Counted from the stretch's first letter, positions 25,081 through 34,536 are shown. The stretch is DNA of 49,896 bases from JBBTDV01 sp038042605 (GCA_964358645.1 CAYHPW010000018.1:1-49896); one strand, 5' to 3'. Notes: generated by a model not told the origin, from the sequence alone. Numbers and translations are program-made.

Positions 25081-25960
25081 AAATTATTTAAAATGGCTGA
25101 ATCAGCATTGGTTCCAAACCGTGGAAGCAGCCAGGCTAATTATCACTGTCTGAAGAAAGGAGGAGTACAACGATGCAAGACCACACAGCAGTATGAACGG
25201 ACTGACACCAAATGAAGTTGTCAGCAAGTACTGGAATGAAGTATCAACAGCGGTTGCCAGCCCGTGAGATTTTCAGTAGTCCAATGAATGGGGTATGGTC
25301 AACATACGCTGGAGCGGTGTTTACCTTCCTTAGTGGCCTCGCGCTGGCGGTGGGGTTGAGGGGGTTGAATTCTAATCAAAGCGAAGGTAAAGAACATGTT
25401 TGTAAATATTAAAACAGGGATGGAAAAAATATGGGACGGATTCAAACATTCTAGGCATCCAGGAAAGTATTTTAGCGCGAGCATTTTCTAAAGTTTTCTA
25501 AAGCTTCTTCAGTTTTGACGATTACCAGTATATCAGTCATGGCGGTTGCTAGATATGCCATCGGTGAATGACACGGATTGCCCCCTGGGAGCCCCTTACG
25601 TTTTAGATAATCAATATCCTCATGCGTGAAAGTCGCGCCTAAATAGAAGCCATATCCAGTGACTACACTTAAAACATGCAATTCCTCTTTCTTTTCCAGC
25701 GATTGGGCGATTTATGTCGGTCATTTTAATAAAGTCACGCTAAGGTACGCCGGTGACGTCAAGTGCCCATACAGGCCATGATCCCACATCTCTCTGAATT
25801 CAAACATGAATACAGAAAGATAGAAGAATCGACAGAGGACATTATAGCCAGGAAATAACAATGGGACATAATCGCTGGGAAAAAATAGAGCTCAAAAAAA
25901 TGCAGGAGAAAAATTAAAAAAAACCGATATATATTAAGAGTTATTTAAAAACCTGTATCT
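25081..25960. other. AT-rich region without a confident gene
   Basis: Nothing firm in 880 bases. A strong ribosome-site-like AAGGAGGAG at about 25156-25164 precedes a seven-codon frame, which is followed by a 24-residue frame at 25193-25267 (MNGLTPNEVVSKYWNEV) that ends abruptly. This may be the start of a broken gene. On the minus strand, 25472-25681 holds an open 69-residue frame from TTG (ending EEALENFRKCSR) with no ribosome site. The stretch looks like decayed coding DNA behind the integrase. Confidence 0.5.
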
Positions 25961-28900
25961 ATGCTAACATGGGACAATCCATTTAAAATTTTATGGTTTT
26001 TTTCTGCAATTTTTGTTTTATCTGCTGCAAACCCAATCATGGCGGCAAACCCAACAGCACCTTCGAATTTGCGCGCGTCAGCACAATCAAGTTCATCTAT
26101 AGAACTCACCTGGAAAGATAACTCTACTGGTGAAAATGGTTTTAAAATGGAAAGAAGTAAAAAATCGAATTTTTCTTCCTCTAAGACCATTAATATAAGC
26201 AAAAATAAAATTTCTTATATTGATACAGACTTAACAGCATCTACCAAATACTATTATCGCATAAGGGCCTACGTAGGTTCTGCTTACTCTAAGTATTCTA
26301 ATACAACCAATAAGACAACTCCTGCTCCTCCCAATCAAAAACCGACAGCCACTGAACAATCAGTAACCACTAACGAAGACACTACTAAAGCGATCACACT
26401 TTCGGGAAATNNNNNNNNNNNNNNNNNNNNNNNNNNNNNNNNNNNNNNNNNNNNNNNNNNNNNNNNNNNNNNNNNNNNNNNNNNNNNNNNNNNNNNNNNN
26501 NNNNNNNNNNGCACTGTTTCTTTTTCTGGATCCACGGTTACCTACACGCCAACAGCCAATTACTCCGGTACGGATTCTTTCACGTTTAAAGTAAATGATG
26601 GGACTACGGATTCATCCTCTGCCACTGTTTTAATAACCGTCACTGCTGTAAACGATGCGCCAACCTCTACTGCACAATCAGTAACCACTAACGAAGACAC
26701 TACTAAAGCGATCACACTTTCGGGAAATGACCCGGACGGTGATACATTGACCTACATAAAAGCAAGCGATCCAGCTCATGGCACTGTTTCTTTTTCTGGA
26801 TCCACGGTTACCTACACGCCAACAGCCAATTACTCTGGTACGGATTCTTTCACGTTTAAAGTAAAGGATTCTAAAGGAGCAGAATCCACTCCTGCAATGG
26901 TCTCAATTGATGTCACTAAAGCTTCTCGAGGAACTTTAGTTATTGTTTCAAATGTTAAAGATGCCAATATTTATCTTGACGGAGTAAACAATAGATCAGG
27001 CGTTTCTCTTGGGAAGACCATACTAGGGCCTTTAGCTTTTACTTATTCCTTAAAAATAGGTAGCTATCAAAATCTTAAGATCACAAAACAAGGGTACGAT
27101 CCTTATCAACAAGCAAGTATCTCTATTACAGAGAACTCAGAAACAAACATTCAAGCCAATTTAACAGCAAAGCTAGCGGCCATAAATGTTTCTACTCAGC
27201 CAAAAGGCGCTAAAGTGTCTGTAGATGAAGTACTTCGTGGCAACACTACAGACGGCACTCTAACCATTTCTAATCTTACACCACTAGTACCACATTCCAT
27301 TAGGTTTGAACTTGATGACTATGAGACGCGAGAGCTGTTAATCTCTCCTGAGCTGCAACCCGGTGAAACAAGAACCCTTGATCCAGTTTCTTTTACCTAT
27401 TTACTTGGGAGCTTGACTGTTCAATCTAGTCCATCAGGTGCTTCTGTTTATTTGAACAATAGCTCTAATGCAAGTGGCGTTACTCCATTAACTATAAATA
27501 ATCTTGCATCCGGCGTTGCCCATGAAGCGCGACTAGAGTTAGATGGCTACAAAACAGAATATATTTATTCAACACCATTTTCTGGTTCTTTAAAAACCCA
27601 AACTCTAACTCCTACACTTTCAGAAAAAGGTACCATTCCTTCAGCGCTGGCCCGCTGTACTTGGACCGCTACCTACATAAGTGGCTACGCTGGCACTATT
27701 TTTTATGGCTATTCCAATACGCTTGGGTCATCTCGAAACCCTGCTCAAACCTATCATTCTTTAGCTAATTGCTATGGCGAAGCTCCTCGCACACAAAAAC
27801 TTTATGTCACATGGAGCGGTGCTAATCTCGTTGCCAAAGCCGAGCCTGATCGTTATTATCCAGCCCCACAAGAAAAATCTCACTTAAGAAACTGTATAGC
27901 AGGCGACCGTTGCGCACCAAATACCGCCGCAACACTCACCAAAAATCAAAATGTGAATGACTTGTGGGAAGGTTCCTGCGGTAGCTATTGGGTCACTATC
28001 AAAAGAGATTGCACTAATTCTAAAGCAGTTGCAGAACTTCGCTCAGATCCGCCTGGAGCGCAAATTTACATCGCAGGCAATGCAAACGACCCCACACCTC
28101 CCAATGGCAGCTCTTATGGATATACTAATAAATATTTCGACCATGGAATCGCAGACGGAAAAGAAAAAACATACAGATTTAAAATGCTAATGCCTGACTA
28201 TGAACCTTCTGAAATTCTTTTTGATCCATGGATGTTTAGTGTTGATGATCTGTCTTCAGTATCGAAGGTTTTTACCGCATCATTCACATATAAGTTCGGA
28301 AACATCACCATTACGTCTGACCCTGCAGGAGCGAATACTTACGTTTTTGAAAATAATCAATGGGTAAACAAAGCCAAGACCCCAAGTACTGTAAAAGTAC
28401 TAAAAGGCTCTCCGCAATTAAAACTTGTTCTTCCAAATTATGAAGAAGATCTGTTTTCTGTGAATGTCACAGCAGGTGAGACCGTCCCGATTCAAAGAAC
28501 ATTAAAACCAAAACCTGGTTTTATTGATGCAAAAACTATTAGAAACGATACCTCAGCCGAAGTAACAGGGGCACGTATTCATTTGGATGGTGTAGAGCAA
28601 CAAGACCTTACCCCAATACGGTTAAATAACATCACTCCAGGCACTCACACAGTCCAATTTTTTAAAGATGGCTACAAACCAAGTGCAGTAATTTCTGTCA
28701 CAATACAAGCCAATAAAGGCTTTTTTGCCAAAGGGACTTTTGAGCCACTTCCTGGAAAACTCCGGGTGATTGCAAATCGGTCAGGCACAAACACTCCTAT
28801 AGAAGGTGTAGCTATTCGGCTGGATGGAAAAATTGAAAGTAAAAATATCACTGGCGCGAATGGGGAGATTCTTATTGAGCCCGCTTCACCTAAAGCACAT

Positions 28901-31729
28901 AACGTGGAATTAGTTCATTCTAACTATAGGGCAAACCCGATCATTTTCACAATAACTGTGGAGCCAGGCAAAGAGTTTATACTTCAAGGGCAATTAATAC
29001 CTAACTTTGGGACCATCATTGTACGTACCAAACCAGCTGGGGTAAATGTAACAGTTAAAGCAAAATCCACCACAAACACCGTTGCGCAAGGACAAACAAC
29101 CCCTCGAGTACCAGAAAACGAGGATCACGGCTATTTCAACGCGGATTTTCTTTCAGTTGGCAATTATCTTATAGAAGGAACTGCACCTGGCTATAGCCCA
29201 ACCAGCGCGACGGTTGACAATCTTACGGCGGGAGAAACCAGATCAGTCGAACTTAATTTGCAGAAAACTTGCCCGTGGATGGTGAAGGAGATATTCAAGG
29301 CAAATCTTGAGCGAAAATCAAAGCCAACATATATAATGCCTCCTTCGTCAAGTGGAATGCTAGGAACAGTAATAACCCTTTTTTCCATCGTAAGAGATTC
29401 ACTCATTGCTGATCATTTATTTGACCCCGCTCAGAGCTGTGGGTCTGTGGCCTCTGCTGGAAGTAGCTTAGCCGAAGGTTTAGAGAGTGAGTTACAAAAC
29501 AACAAATATATATCCGTTCCAAATATCGGAACAGATTCAGGAGAACCCTTATCGCCAAACATCGCGCAGTGTCTTATTTCATCTGAGTTTCTTACTGATA
29601 ATTCGATAACAGAAGACGATCGAAAAGCCGTTATTTCTGAATACTATTACTTGATTACCCGTTTAGAATCTGCAGCCCTAGGTATTATTGAAACCATTGC
29701 ATCTATTGATTCTTTGAAAGGAAACCCAATTCTTGGGGGAGTCAATAACTATGATCTACAATATGTATCAAGGCCAAAGAAGTGGGGAACTGAACTCGCT
29801 AAATGTGCACCCGCTGGTTCCTGGGGAAATTTTGCAAATGAAACCATATCCAAATTTAAATCCAGTTTAAGATTAAAAAAGAAAATAGACAACATTTCTG
29901 AAAAAATGGCGGTGATAAAATTCCAACTGGGCACCTTAAATGGAATAGAACAATCAGAAGCACAGCGTGAAGATCTTAATCGAGAGTATAAATTATTGGA
30001 AAAGACGCTAAGTAAATCAACTGCAAAAAAGGAATACCTTGAGGGAAGGGCTCCATGGATCACAACGCAAGAGTTCAATTCAGTAGAATATGACCAAGAG
30101 GAGCTAAAACTCAATGCAGATATTATAGCGGTATTGAATGAATACTTACAGCAAAAGCGTGTTAGCTTGGTTAACGAATTGGATAATTTCAAGGGAGCAA
30201 TAAAGTGTCTTGTCATTCCTGGTGATAGCCGTCCTGCAGAGTGTGCAGGTTTTGATGACATAATTGCCAAGACGACAGACATTACGCCAGTTATATATCC
30301 AGACTTAGTAGCTCCAAATAATGTCAGTGATCCGCTTTTTATAGCAGACAGCAATTTTGCAAAGGCAGCGTGTTACCGCACCATTCGCGGTGTCCAGAAA
30401 CAAGCTGAACAAGCCTTCGACTCTTTTGTCGCCAATGCCGCGCTGACAGTTGCTACCGCTAATTTAAGTTCTGTAGCAACTACAGGTGGCACAATCTGGA
30501 AAACTCTTAAGATCGCTGCTACAGGAAAAACGGGTATAAACACACTAAAAGCAGCAGATGTTGCCTATGCAGCCATGGTTGGCTTAGATCTTTATTCTGC
30601 GGCAGATGCAACGTATAGCTGGAAAAATGAATGTGCTAATTACTTGAATGGCTGGGATAGCAAGTTTTCTACGTCAATCGAAAATCCTGATGGCATTCCA
30701 CAATGTCCGGTGGAGACAAACAAAATAGGTGGTCCTAATCCAGTTTCTGACGTTCAAGCTTGCGTAGAAGATTTTCTTTTTTCCGTTGTTCCAGCTCTTT
30801 TTCCTTTCGTGCCGACAATGCTTAGAGAATTCCGCATCGATTACATAGAAAAAGCTCTCAAGAAAATGAATGAAACAAGAATTGCAGATGATCTGCTTAA
30901 TAAATTTAATAAAAATGAAATCCAATGGGATGTTACGGATGGTTTTGTTAATCCTGCAACAGGCGGGGTCGTTCGAAAAATAAATACTGCAGATGGGCAT
31001 ACGATTTTTATTGAAGGACACTTCCCTGGTAGCGAAAAGTTTCCAAATCATTGGATGGAAGTGTATGATCAAAATGGTTCGCTCATCGGAAAATTAGGAA
31101 GTCGTATTGAAGGTTCTTTAAATTATGATCTAGCGGCGTTTCAAAAATCAATGAATGATAAAGGGGTTTCCTTTATTGAAGGTGGTACATTATCTGTAAA
31201 AGGATCTCGCTACCAAAGCTCTGACGATCTTATATTAAAAAACGGTTACGCTGACTTTAAGATCAATGGAAAAACATATACTTCATATAGAATAGCATAT
31301 GATCCATATGAAGTATCCCCAGACGTTGATATTTATGTAGAGCTAAGCGATTTATTTAAAGCTATAAACCAACAAGCGGGAGCACATGACTTTGGTGCTA
31401 AAATTATTGGGTATCATCTCCACCAAGGTTATCCTAGGCTTGTCATTGAAAATCTCAAAGAAACAACAAAATTTTCAGGAAAGATTAGTGATCTTTCTGA
31501 ATATATGCTCAATCAACTTAAAGCCGTTTTTCATCCTAATTTAATCAATGATTGGATGAATAGTGGTTCTATTGATTACGGTCGTTTAATAGACAAGGAT
31601 TATTTATTTATTATTACCACAGAAAATGGTGAACAATTGCTTCGTTATTCTCCACCGGTGCGAGGTTTAGACCTATCAATAACAAAATCAAAAATATTTC
31701 ATCCAGATATTATATCTAGGATGCAATAA
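25961..31729 (+). CDS. Giant secreted protein with FN3, cadherin-like and multiple PEGA domains
   Basis: Predicted exported protein of about 1,922 residues including an unread gap. A signal peptide covers residues 1-28 (WFFSAIFVLSAANPIMA). Then come an FN3 domain (about 32-115), near-identical cadherin/Ig-like repeats of about 90 residues (118-320), and roughly eight PEGA-type beta domains (about 323-1105; 'G.L.V.S.P.GA.VYLD....G.TP') interrupted near 565-685 by a cysteine-containing domain (CTWTATYISGYAG...). An alpha-helical region with coiled-coil character spans about 1110-1600. The last 300 residues (from DVTDGFVNPATGG) form an unrecognised domain that could be an effector module. No ribosome site is seen before the ATG. 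AT-rich and flanked by mobile remnants, hence probably acquired. Confidence 0.8.
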   Translation: MLTWDNPFKILWFFSAIFVLSAANPIMAANPTAPSNLRASAQSSSSIELTWKDNSTGENGFKMERSKKSNFSSSKTINISKNKISYIDTDLTASTKYYYRIRAYVGSAYSKYSNTTNKTTPAPPNQKPTATEQSVTTNEDTTKAITLSGNXXXXXXXXXXXXXXXXXXXXXXXXXXXXXXXXXXTVSFSGSTVTYTPTANYSGTDSFTFKVNDGTTDSSSATVLITVTAVNDAPTSTAQSVTTNEDTTKAITLSGNDPDGDTLTYIKASDPAHGTVSFSGSTVTYTPTANYSGTDSFTFKVKDSKGAESTPAMVSIDVTKASRGTLVIVSNVKDANIYLDGVNNRSGVSLGKTILGPLAFTYSLKIGSYQNLKITKQGYDPYQQASISITENSETNIQANLTAKLAAINVSTQPKGAKVSVDEVLRGNTTDGTLTISNLTPLVPHSIRFELDDYETRELLISPELQPGETRTLDPVSFTYLLGSLTVQSSPSGASVYLNNSSNASGVTPLTINNLASGVAHEARLELDGYKTEYIYSTPFSGSLKTQTLTPTLSEKGTIPSALARCTWTATYISGYAGTIFYGYSNTLGSSRNPAQTYHSLANCYGEAPRTQKLYVTWSGANLVAKAEPDRYYPAPQEKSHLRNCIAGDRCAPNTAATLTKNQNVNDLWEGSCGSYWVTIKRDCTNSKAVAELRSDPPGAQIYIAGNANDPTPPNGSSYGYTNKYFDHGIADGKEKTYRFKMLMPDYEPSEILFDPWMFSVDDLSSVSKVFTASFTYKFGNITITSDPAGANTYVFENNQWVNKAKTPSTVKVLKGSPQLKLVLPNYEEDLFSVNVTAGETVPIQRTLKPKPGFIDAKTIRNDTSAEVTGARIHLDGVEQQDLTPIRLNNITPGTHTVQFFKDGYKPSAVISVTIQANKGFFAKGTFEPLPGKLRVIANRSGTNTPIEGVAIRLDGKIESKNITGANGEILIEPASPKAHNVELVHSNYRANPIIFTITVEPGKEFILQGQLIPNFGTIIVRTKPAGVNVTVKAKSTTNTVAQGQTTPRVPENEDHGYFNADFLSVGNYLIEGTAPGYSPTSATVDNLTAGETRSVELNLQKTCPWMVKEIFKANLERKSKPTYIMPPSSSGMLGTVITLFSIVRDSLIADHLFDPAQSCGSVASAGSSLAEGLESELQNNKYISVPNIGTDSGEPLSPNIAQCLISSEFLTDNSITEDDRKAVISEYYYLITRLESAALGIIETIASIDSLKGNPILGGVNNYDLQYVSRPKKWGTELAKCAPAGSWGNFANETISKFKSSLRLKKKIDNISEKMAVIKFQLGTLNGIEQSEAQREDLNREYKLLEKTLSKSTAKKEYLEGRAPWITTQEFNSVEYDQEELKLNADIIAVLNEYLQQKRVSLVNELDNFKGAIKCLVIPGDSRPAECAGFDDIIAKTTDITPVIYPDLVAPNNVSDPLFIADSNFAKAACYRTIRGVQKQAEQAFDSFVANAALTVATANLSSVATTGGTIWKTLKIAATGKTGINTLKAADVAYAAMVGLDLYSAADATYSWKNECANYLNGWDSKFSTSIENPDGIPQCPVETNKIGGPNPVSDVQACVEDFLFSVVPALFPFVPTMLREFRIDYIEKALKKMNETRIADDLLNKFNKNEIQWDVTDGFVNPATGGVVRKINTADGHTIFIEGHFPGSEKFPNHWMEVYDQNGSLIGKLGSRIEGSLNYDLAAFQKSMNDKGVSFIEGGTLSVKGSRYQSSDDLILKNGYADFKINGKTYTSYRIAYDPYEVSPDVDIYVELSDLFKAINQQAGAHDFGAKIIGYHLHQGYPRLVIENLKETTKFSGKISDLSEYMLNQLKAVFHPNLINDWMNSGSIDYGRLIDKDYLFIITTENGEQLLRYSPPVRGLDLSITKSKIFHPDIISRMQ
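26356..26865 (+). repeat. Near-identical 270-bp tandem repeats in the giant gene
   Basis: The block beginning ACAATCAGTAACC occurs at 26356 and 26674, and the block beginning GCACTGTTTC occurs at 26511 and 26781, with almost no differences. From the complete copy, the unit is 270 bp (90 residues). The assembly gap sits between the first two blocks. Confidence 0.85.
26411..26510. other. Assembly gap of 100 N
   Basis: One hundred Ns, a typical placeholder length, inside the cadherin-like repeats. In the complete copy exactly 52 bases lie between the same flanks. Because 52 and 100 leave the same remainder on division by three, the frame is preserved if the gap really hides 52 bases plus any whole number of 270-bp units. 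Confidence 0.97.
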
Positions 31730-31774
31730 GCTCCTCGAAAATTACGCCGCGAACACAAAATTAGCCTATGTTAC

Positions 31775-31915
31775 TCAATACTTCCCCTTTACATCCCGCT
31801 TTGCGACAAGTTCAAGCCTGGTTTTTTCTTGCTGATTTACTAAAACAAAAGACACTGCTGTCTGGTTCATTTCATAGGTTGAACACCATCTGACCGCCGC
31901 CGCATCCTCAGAAAC
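31775..31915 (-). pseudogene. Possible C-terminal fragment of an unknown gene, cut by the IS5 remnant
   Basis: On the minus strand an open frame of about 46 codons (AAVRWCSTYEMNQTAVSF ... DVKGKY) ends at TGA 31775-31777. Upstream it meets the IS5 remnant at about 31916. It reads like protein but matches nothing I recognise. It could be the tail of a gene interrupted by the insertion, or chance. Confidence 0.3.
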
Positions 31916-32114
31916 TCAGAGCGTCAGATTGCCTCGATTGATTAAAGCGCGGTTGTACGACTTCCAGTTCCGGATCTGATAGGCTACCTTGCCCATGAGC
32001 GAGTGTCCTTTCGAGCCTTCCAGGGCTCGGTTGCGGCGTCTTCTTGGTCGGATCCCCGCTCAGGGTGCTCGCTCGTCCCTTCAATATCAATCAGCTATTT
32101 GTGCAACAAAGCCC
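31916..32114 (-). mobile_element. Remnant of an IS5-family insertion sequence (5' end)
   Basis: The terminal sequence GGGCTTTGTTGCACAAAT (minus strand, ending at 32114) matches the kind of inverted-repeat end found on IS5-family elements. Inside, ATG at 31996 opens MGKVAYQIRNWKSYNRALI followed by NRGNLTL, the conserved start of IS5/IS903-type transposases. It stops at TGA 31916-31918 after 26 codons. The rest of the transposase and the other end are missing, so the element is dead. The remaining 31730-31774 and 32115-32228 hold no gene. Confidence 0.8.
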
Positions 32115-32151
32115 TGAATCAATTCTAACTAGTCGATATTATTATAGTAAA

Positions 32152-32181
32152 CTCAGAGTAGCGGCTAAAGTATAGTCTGAG
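32152..32181. promoter_or_regulatory. Inverted repeat upstream of abiEi, possible autoregulatory site
   Basis: CTCAGA (32152-32157) and TCTGAG (32176-32181) form a perfect inverted repeat with an 18-base spacer, about 50-75 bases before abiEi. A TATAGT -10-like hexamer occurs just before (32143-32148) and again between the arms (32171-32176). AbiEi antitoxins are known to repress their own promoter by binding inverted repeats; that this is the site is inference. Confidence 0.35.
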
Positions 32182-32228
32182 CTCATTAATATTGAGTTTT
32201 ATGTAGTTTGTGGCATATTTAATATACT

Positions 32229-33044
32229 ATGAGTGGACTAGGCGGCTTAGGCAAATCGAGCAGGGAGAAGCTGGCGAAGCTCAATCGTGCATTCAAGGAC
32301 ACTCCATTTTCTGTATTGGAAGCTCTGGCGGTTCTAGGCTTATCAAGCACAGAAACATCACGCCTTCTATCGACTCTAGCAAATCAAGGTTGGGCGAATC
32401 GGCTTAAGCGAGGACATTATTTTCTCATTCCTATTGAAGCCAGTGACCCCAACCCAATCGTTGATGACCCGTGGTTTGCAGCGGCTAATCTTTTTTCTCC
32501 TTGTTATATAAGTGGGTGGAGCGCGGCTGAACACTGGGGCTTTACCGAGCAAATTTTTCGATCAGTTTTTGTCGTCACAGCTAAGAAGATTAAAAAAAGA
32601 ACCCAATCAATTGGGGGAGTAGAGTTCGTCATCAGAACTGTTAAGTCAGAACTTATTTTTGGAACTAAAATAATTTGGAAAGGCAAAGTTAAGGCCCTTG
32701 TCGCCGACCCAAGTAAATTGATTATAGACCTTCTTGATTCGCCAGAAAGCGGGGGGGGGATCGGCCATGTTATTCAAATTTTTAAAAGTTATTTAAAATC
32801 TGAGTACAAAGACATTGAAAAACTTCTACAACACGCCACGAAGCAATCAAGCGGAGCAATTTTTAAACGCATGGGACTTCTTCTCGAAAAATTAGCACCT
32901 ACGGAAGCTGCTGCAATTCAAAGGTGCAAAAAAGCACTCTCGTCAGGTTACTCTATGCTCGACCCGAAATTAAAATCTGACAAAATTATTACTCGGTGGA
33001 AGCTTTGGATTCCGTCTTTCGTGGAAGGATATTTTGCTGAATGA
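32229..33044 (+). CDS. abiEi: AbiEi-family antitoxin (type IV toxin-antitoxin)
   Basis: Antitoxin and transcriptional autorepressor of an AbiE system, which gives abortive phage defence. The 271-residue protein begins with a winged-helix-like region (residues about 20-75; LEALAVLGLSSTETSRLLSTLANQGWANRL...GHYFLIP). The AbiEi core YISGWSAAEHWGFTEQIF and ADPSKLIIDLLDSPESGGG then follow. Its TGA overlaps the toxin ATG by four bases, which is usual for the pair. It lies next to an IS5 remnant in the accessory block. Confidence 0.88.
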   Translation: MSGLGGLGKSSREKLAKLNRAFKDTPFSVLEALAVLGLSSTETSRLLSTLANQGWANRLKRGHYFLIPIEASDPNPIVDDPWFAAANLFSPCYISGWSAAEHWGFTEQIFRSVFVVTAKKIKKRTQSIGGVEFVIRTVKSELIFGTKIIWKGKVKALVADPSKLIIDLLDSPESGGGIGHVIQIFKSYLKSEYKDIEKLLQHATKQSSGAIFKRMGLLLEKLAPTEAAAIQRCKKALSSGYSMLDPKLKSDKIITRWKLWIPSFVEGYFAE

Positions 33045-34480
33045 TTGATAGGGCTGAAATTGGTGAGTTTGCGAAAGCACTAGGCCTAACAACCGAAGTT
33101 GTCGAAAAGGACTACGTTCTTGGTTGGGTTCTTGCGGGTATTAACAATAACAACTTGCTAGAAAAAAACTGGGTTTTTAAAGGTGGGACGTGTTTAAAGA
33201 AGTGCTACTTTGAAACATATAGATTTTCTGAGGACCTTGATTTCACTCTTAGTGATGAGTCCCAGCTAGGAAAAGACTTCCTGTTTGCCCAGTTTAATTC
33301 TGTAGCTGAATGGGTATATGAAAATTCTGGTATACAGATATTAAAAGACCTAACAGCTTTCGACATTCACCCTGACCCAACAAAAAAATACGTTGAAGGA
33401 AAAATTAGGTATATTGGGCCACTCGGCGAACGGCGAGGTGGCGCTCATGCCAAAATCATTCTCGATCTTTCAGCTAAAGAGTTATCGGCCCTACCACCAG
33501 AGAGAAAACAAGTTTTTCATCCTTATTCCGATCAACCCAAGAGCGGCATCTTGGCCAGAAGCTATTGCTTCGAGGAAGTATTTGCTGAAAAAATAAGAGC
33601 CCTAGTCGAAAGATTTCGTCCTAGGGACCTCTATGATGTCATCCACCTGTTTAGACGTGAAGCTCCTGTAGACAAAGGTCGATTGCTTACGACTCTACAG
33701 CGGAAATGCGAGCACAAAATAATTGATCTGCCGACAATGGCAAGTATCAATGCCCATCCTAGATATGCTGAACTACTATCACAGTGGAGTTCAATGCTTA
33801 AGCATCAACTCTCAGCATTGCCGCCTGTCGAAAGTTTTCTTGAGGACTTGGAAAATTTCTTTGATTGGCTATACGAAGATGCAGCTTCCATGACACCAGA
33901 CCAAATATCAGACGAACAGCAAGAAGCGACCGCGCCCCCAATAACTTATTTAGGCACTCCGAAAAACGTGGACGAAACCTGGGTAATGCCTGATCGCATG
34001 GTATTGCCCTCCCCCGAATCTTCCCGTATTGAGAAAATTCGATTTGCAGCATCTAACCAACTCTGTTTGCAAATCACATATACAAAAAAAGACGGGTCAA
34101 CAAATAACTACATTCTTGAGCCATACGCTTTTGTTAGGACAATAGGTGGTGACATCTATCTTGCCGCTGTCAAAGCCGATACAGGCGAAAGTCGCAGCTT
34201 TATTTTAAGCAAAATGAGAACTATCAAAATTACTGAGAAGGCGTTCAGACCTAGATGGCCCGTTGAGATTTCTACTGGTGGGCCGCTTAGAATTAAACAA
34301 AACGAGGCTTCTCGCTCCGCAAGTAGATGGCAATCTTATGGTCCAAAATATGTGTACCGATGTTCCACCTGTCATAGACTGTTTTATAAAAAATCAATGG
34401 ACCCAACGCTGCGGGACCATAAGAATAAACTGGATCAACCTTGTTACGGAAGATATGGAAGTTATATTAGGACAAAGTAG
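33041..34480 (+). CDS. abiEii: AbiEii-type nucleotidyltransferase toxin with C-terminal WYL-like domain and zinc ribbon
   Basis: Toxin partner of AbiEi. The nucleotidyltransferase core has FKGGTCLKK (residues 46-54) and RFSEDLDFTL (61-70; Ser63, Asp65, Asp67), plus the later FAEKIRALVERFRPRDLYDV. Such toxins transfer nucleotides, in known cases to tRNA ends. At 479 residues it is much longer than the usual 300. Residues about 340-410 (CLQITYTKKDGSTNNYILEP...SRSFILSKMRTIKI) look like a WYL ligand-binding domain. The tail has CSTC and a downstream His/Cys pair (DHKNKL..PC), a zinc ribbon often seen after WYL domains. The extra module suggests ligand-gated toxin activity; that is inference. Confidence 0.85.
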   Translation: MIDRAEIGEFAKALGLTTEVVEKDYVLGWVLAGINNNNLLEKNWVFKGGTCLKKCYFETYRFSEDLDFTLSDESQLGKDFLFAQFNSVAEWVYENSGIQILKDLTAFDIHPDPTKKYVEGKIRYIGPLGERRGGAHAKIILDLSAKELSALPPERKQVFHPYSDQPKSGILARSYCFEEVFAEKIRALVERFRPRDLYDVIHLFRREAPVDKGRLLTTLQRKCEHKIIDLPTMASINAHPRYAELLSQWSSMLKHQLSALPPVESFLEDLENFFDWLYEDAASMTPDQISDEQQEATAPPITYLGTPKNVDETWVMPDRMVLPSPESSRIEKIRFAASNQLCLQITYTKKDGSTNNYILEPYAFVRTIGGDIYLAAVKADTGESRSFILSKMRTIKITEKAFRPRWPVEISTGGPLRIKQNEASRSASRWQSYGPKYVYRCSTCHRLFYKKSMDPTLRDHKNKLDQPCYGRYGSYIRTK

Positions 34481-34536
34481 AGATAGTATATCGGCACCGG
34501 ATAAGATTGTCAGATCCATTCGTTAGACTCTCGATC

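Noticed and set aside
25212..25412. Plus-strand 66-codon frame with one hydrophobic segment
   Set aside because: No ribosome site, no family resemblance, and it lies in a stretch that looks decayed.
25472..25681. Minus-strand 69-codon frame starting TTG
   Set aside because: Protein-like in places, but without a ribosome site or known relative; mentioned only in the region note.
26356..26865. CRISPR-like repetition
   Set aside because: The repeats are long, contiguous, in frame and encode cadherin-like domains. No short repeat-spacer array or cas gene exists in the window.
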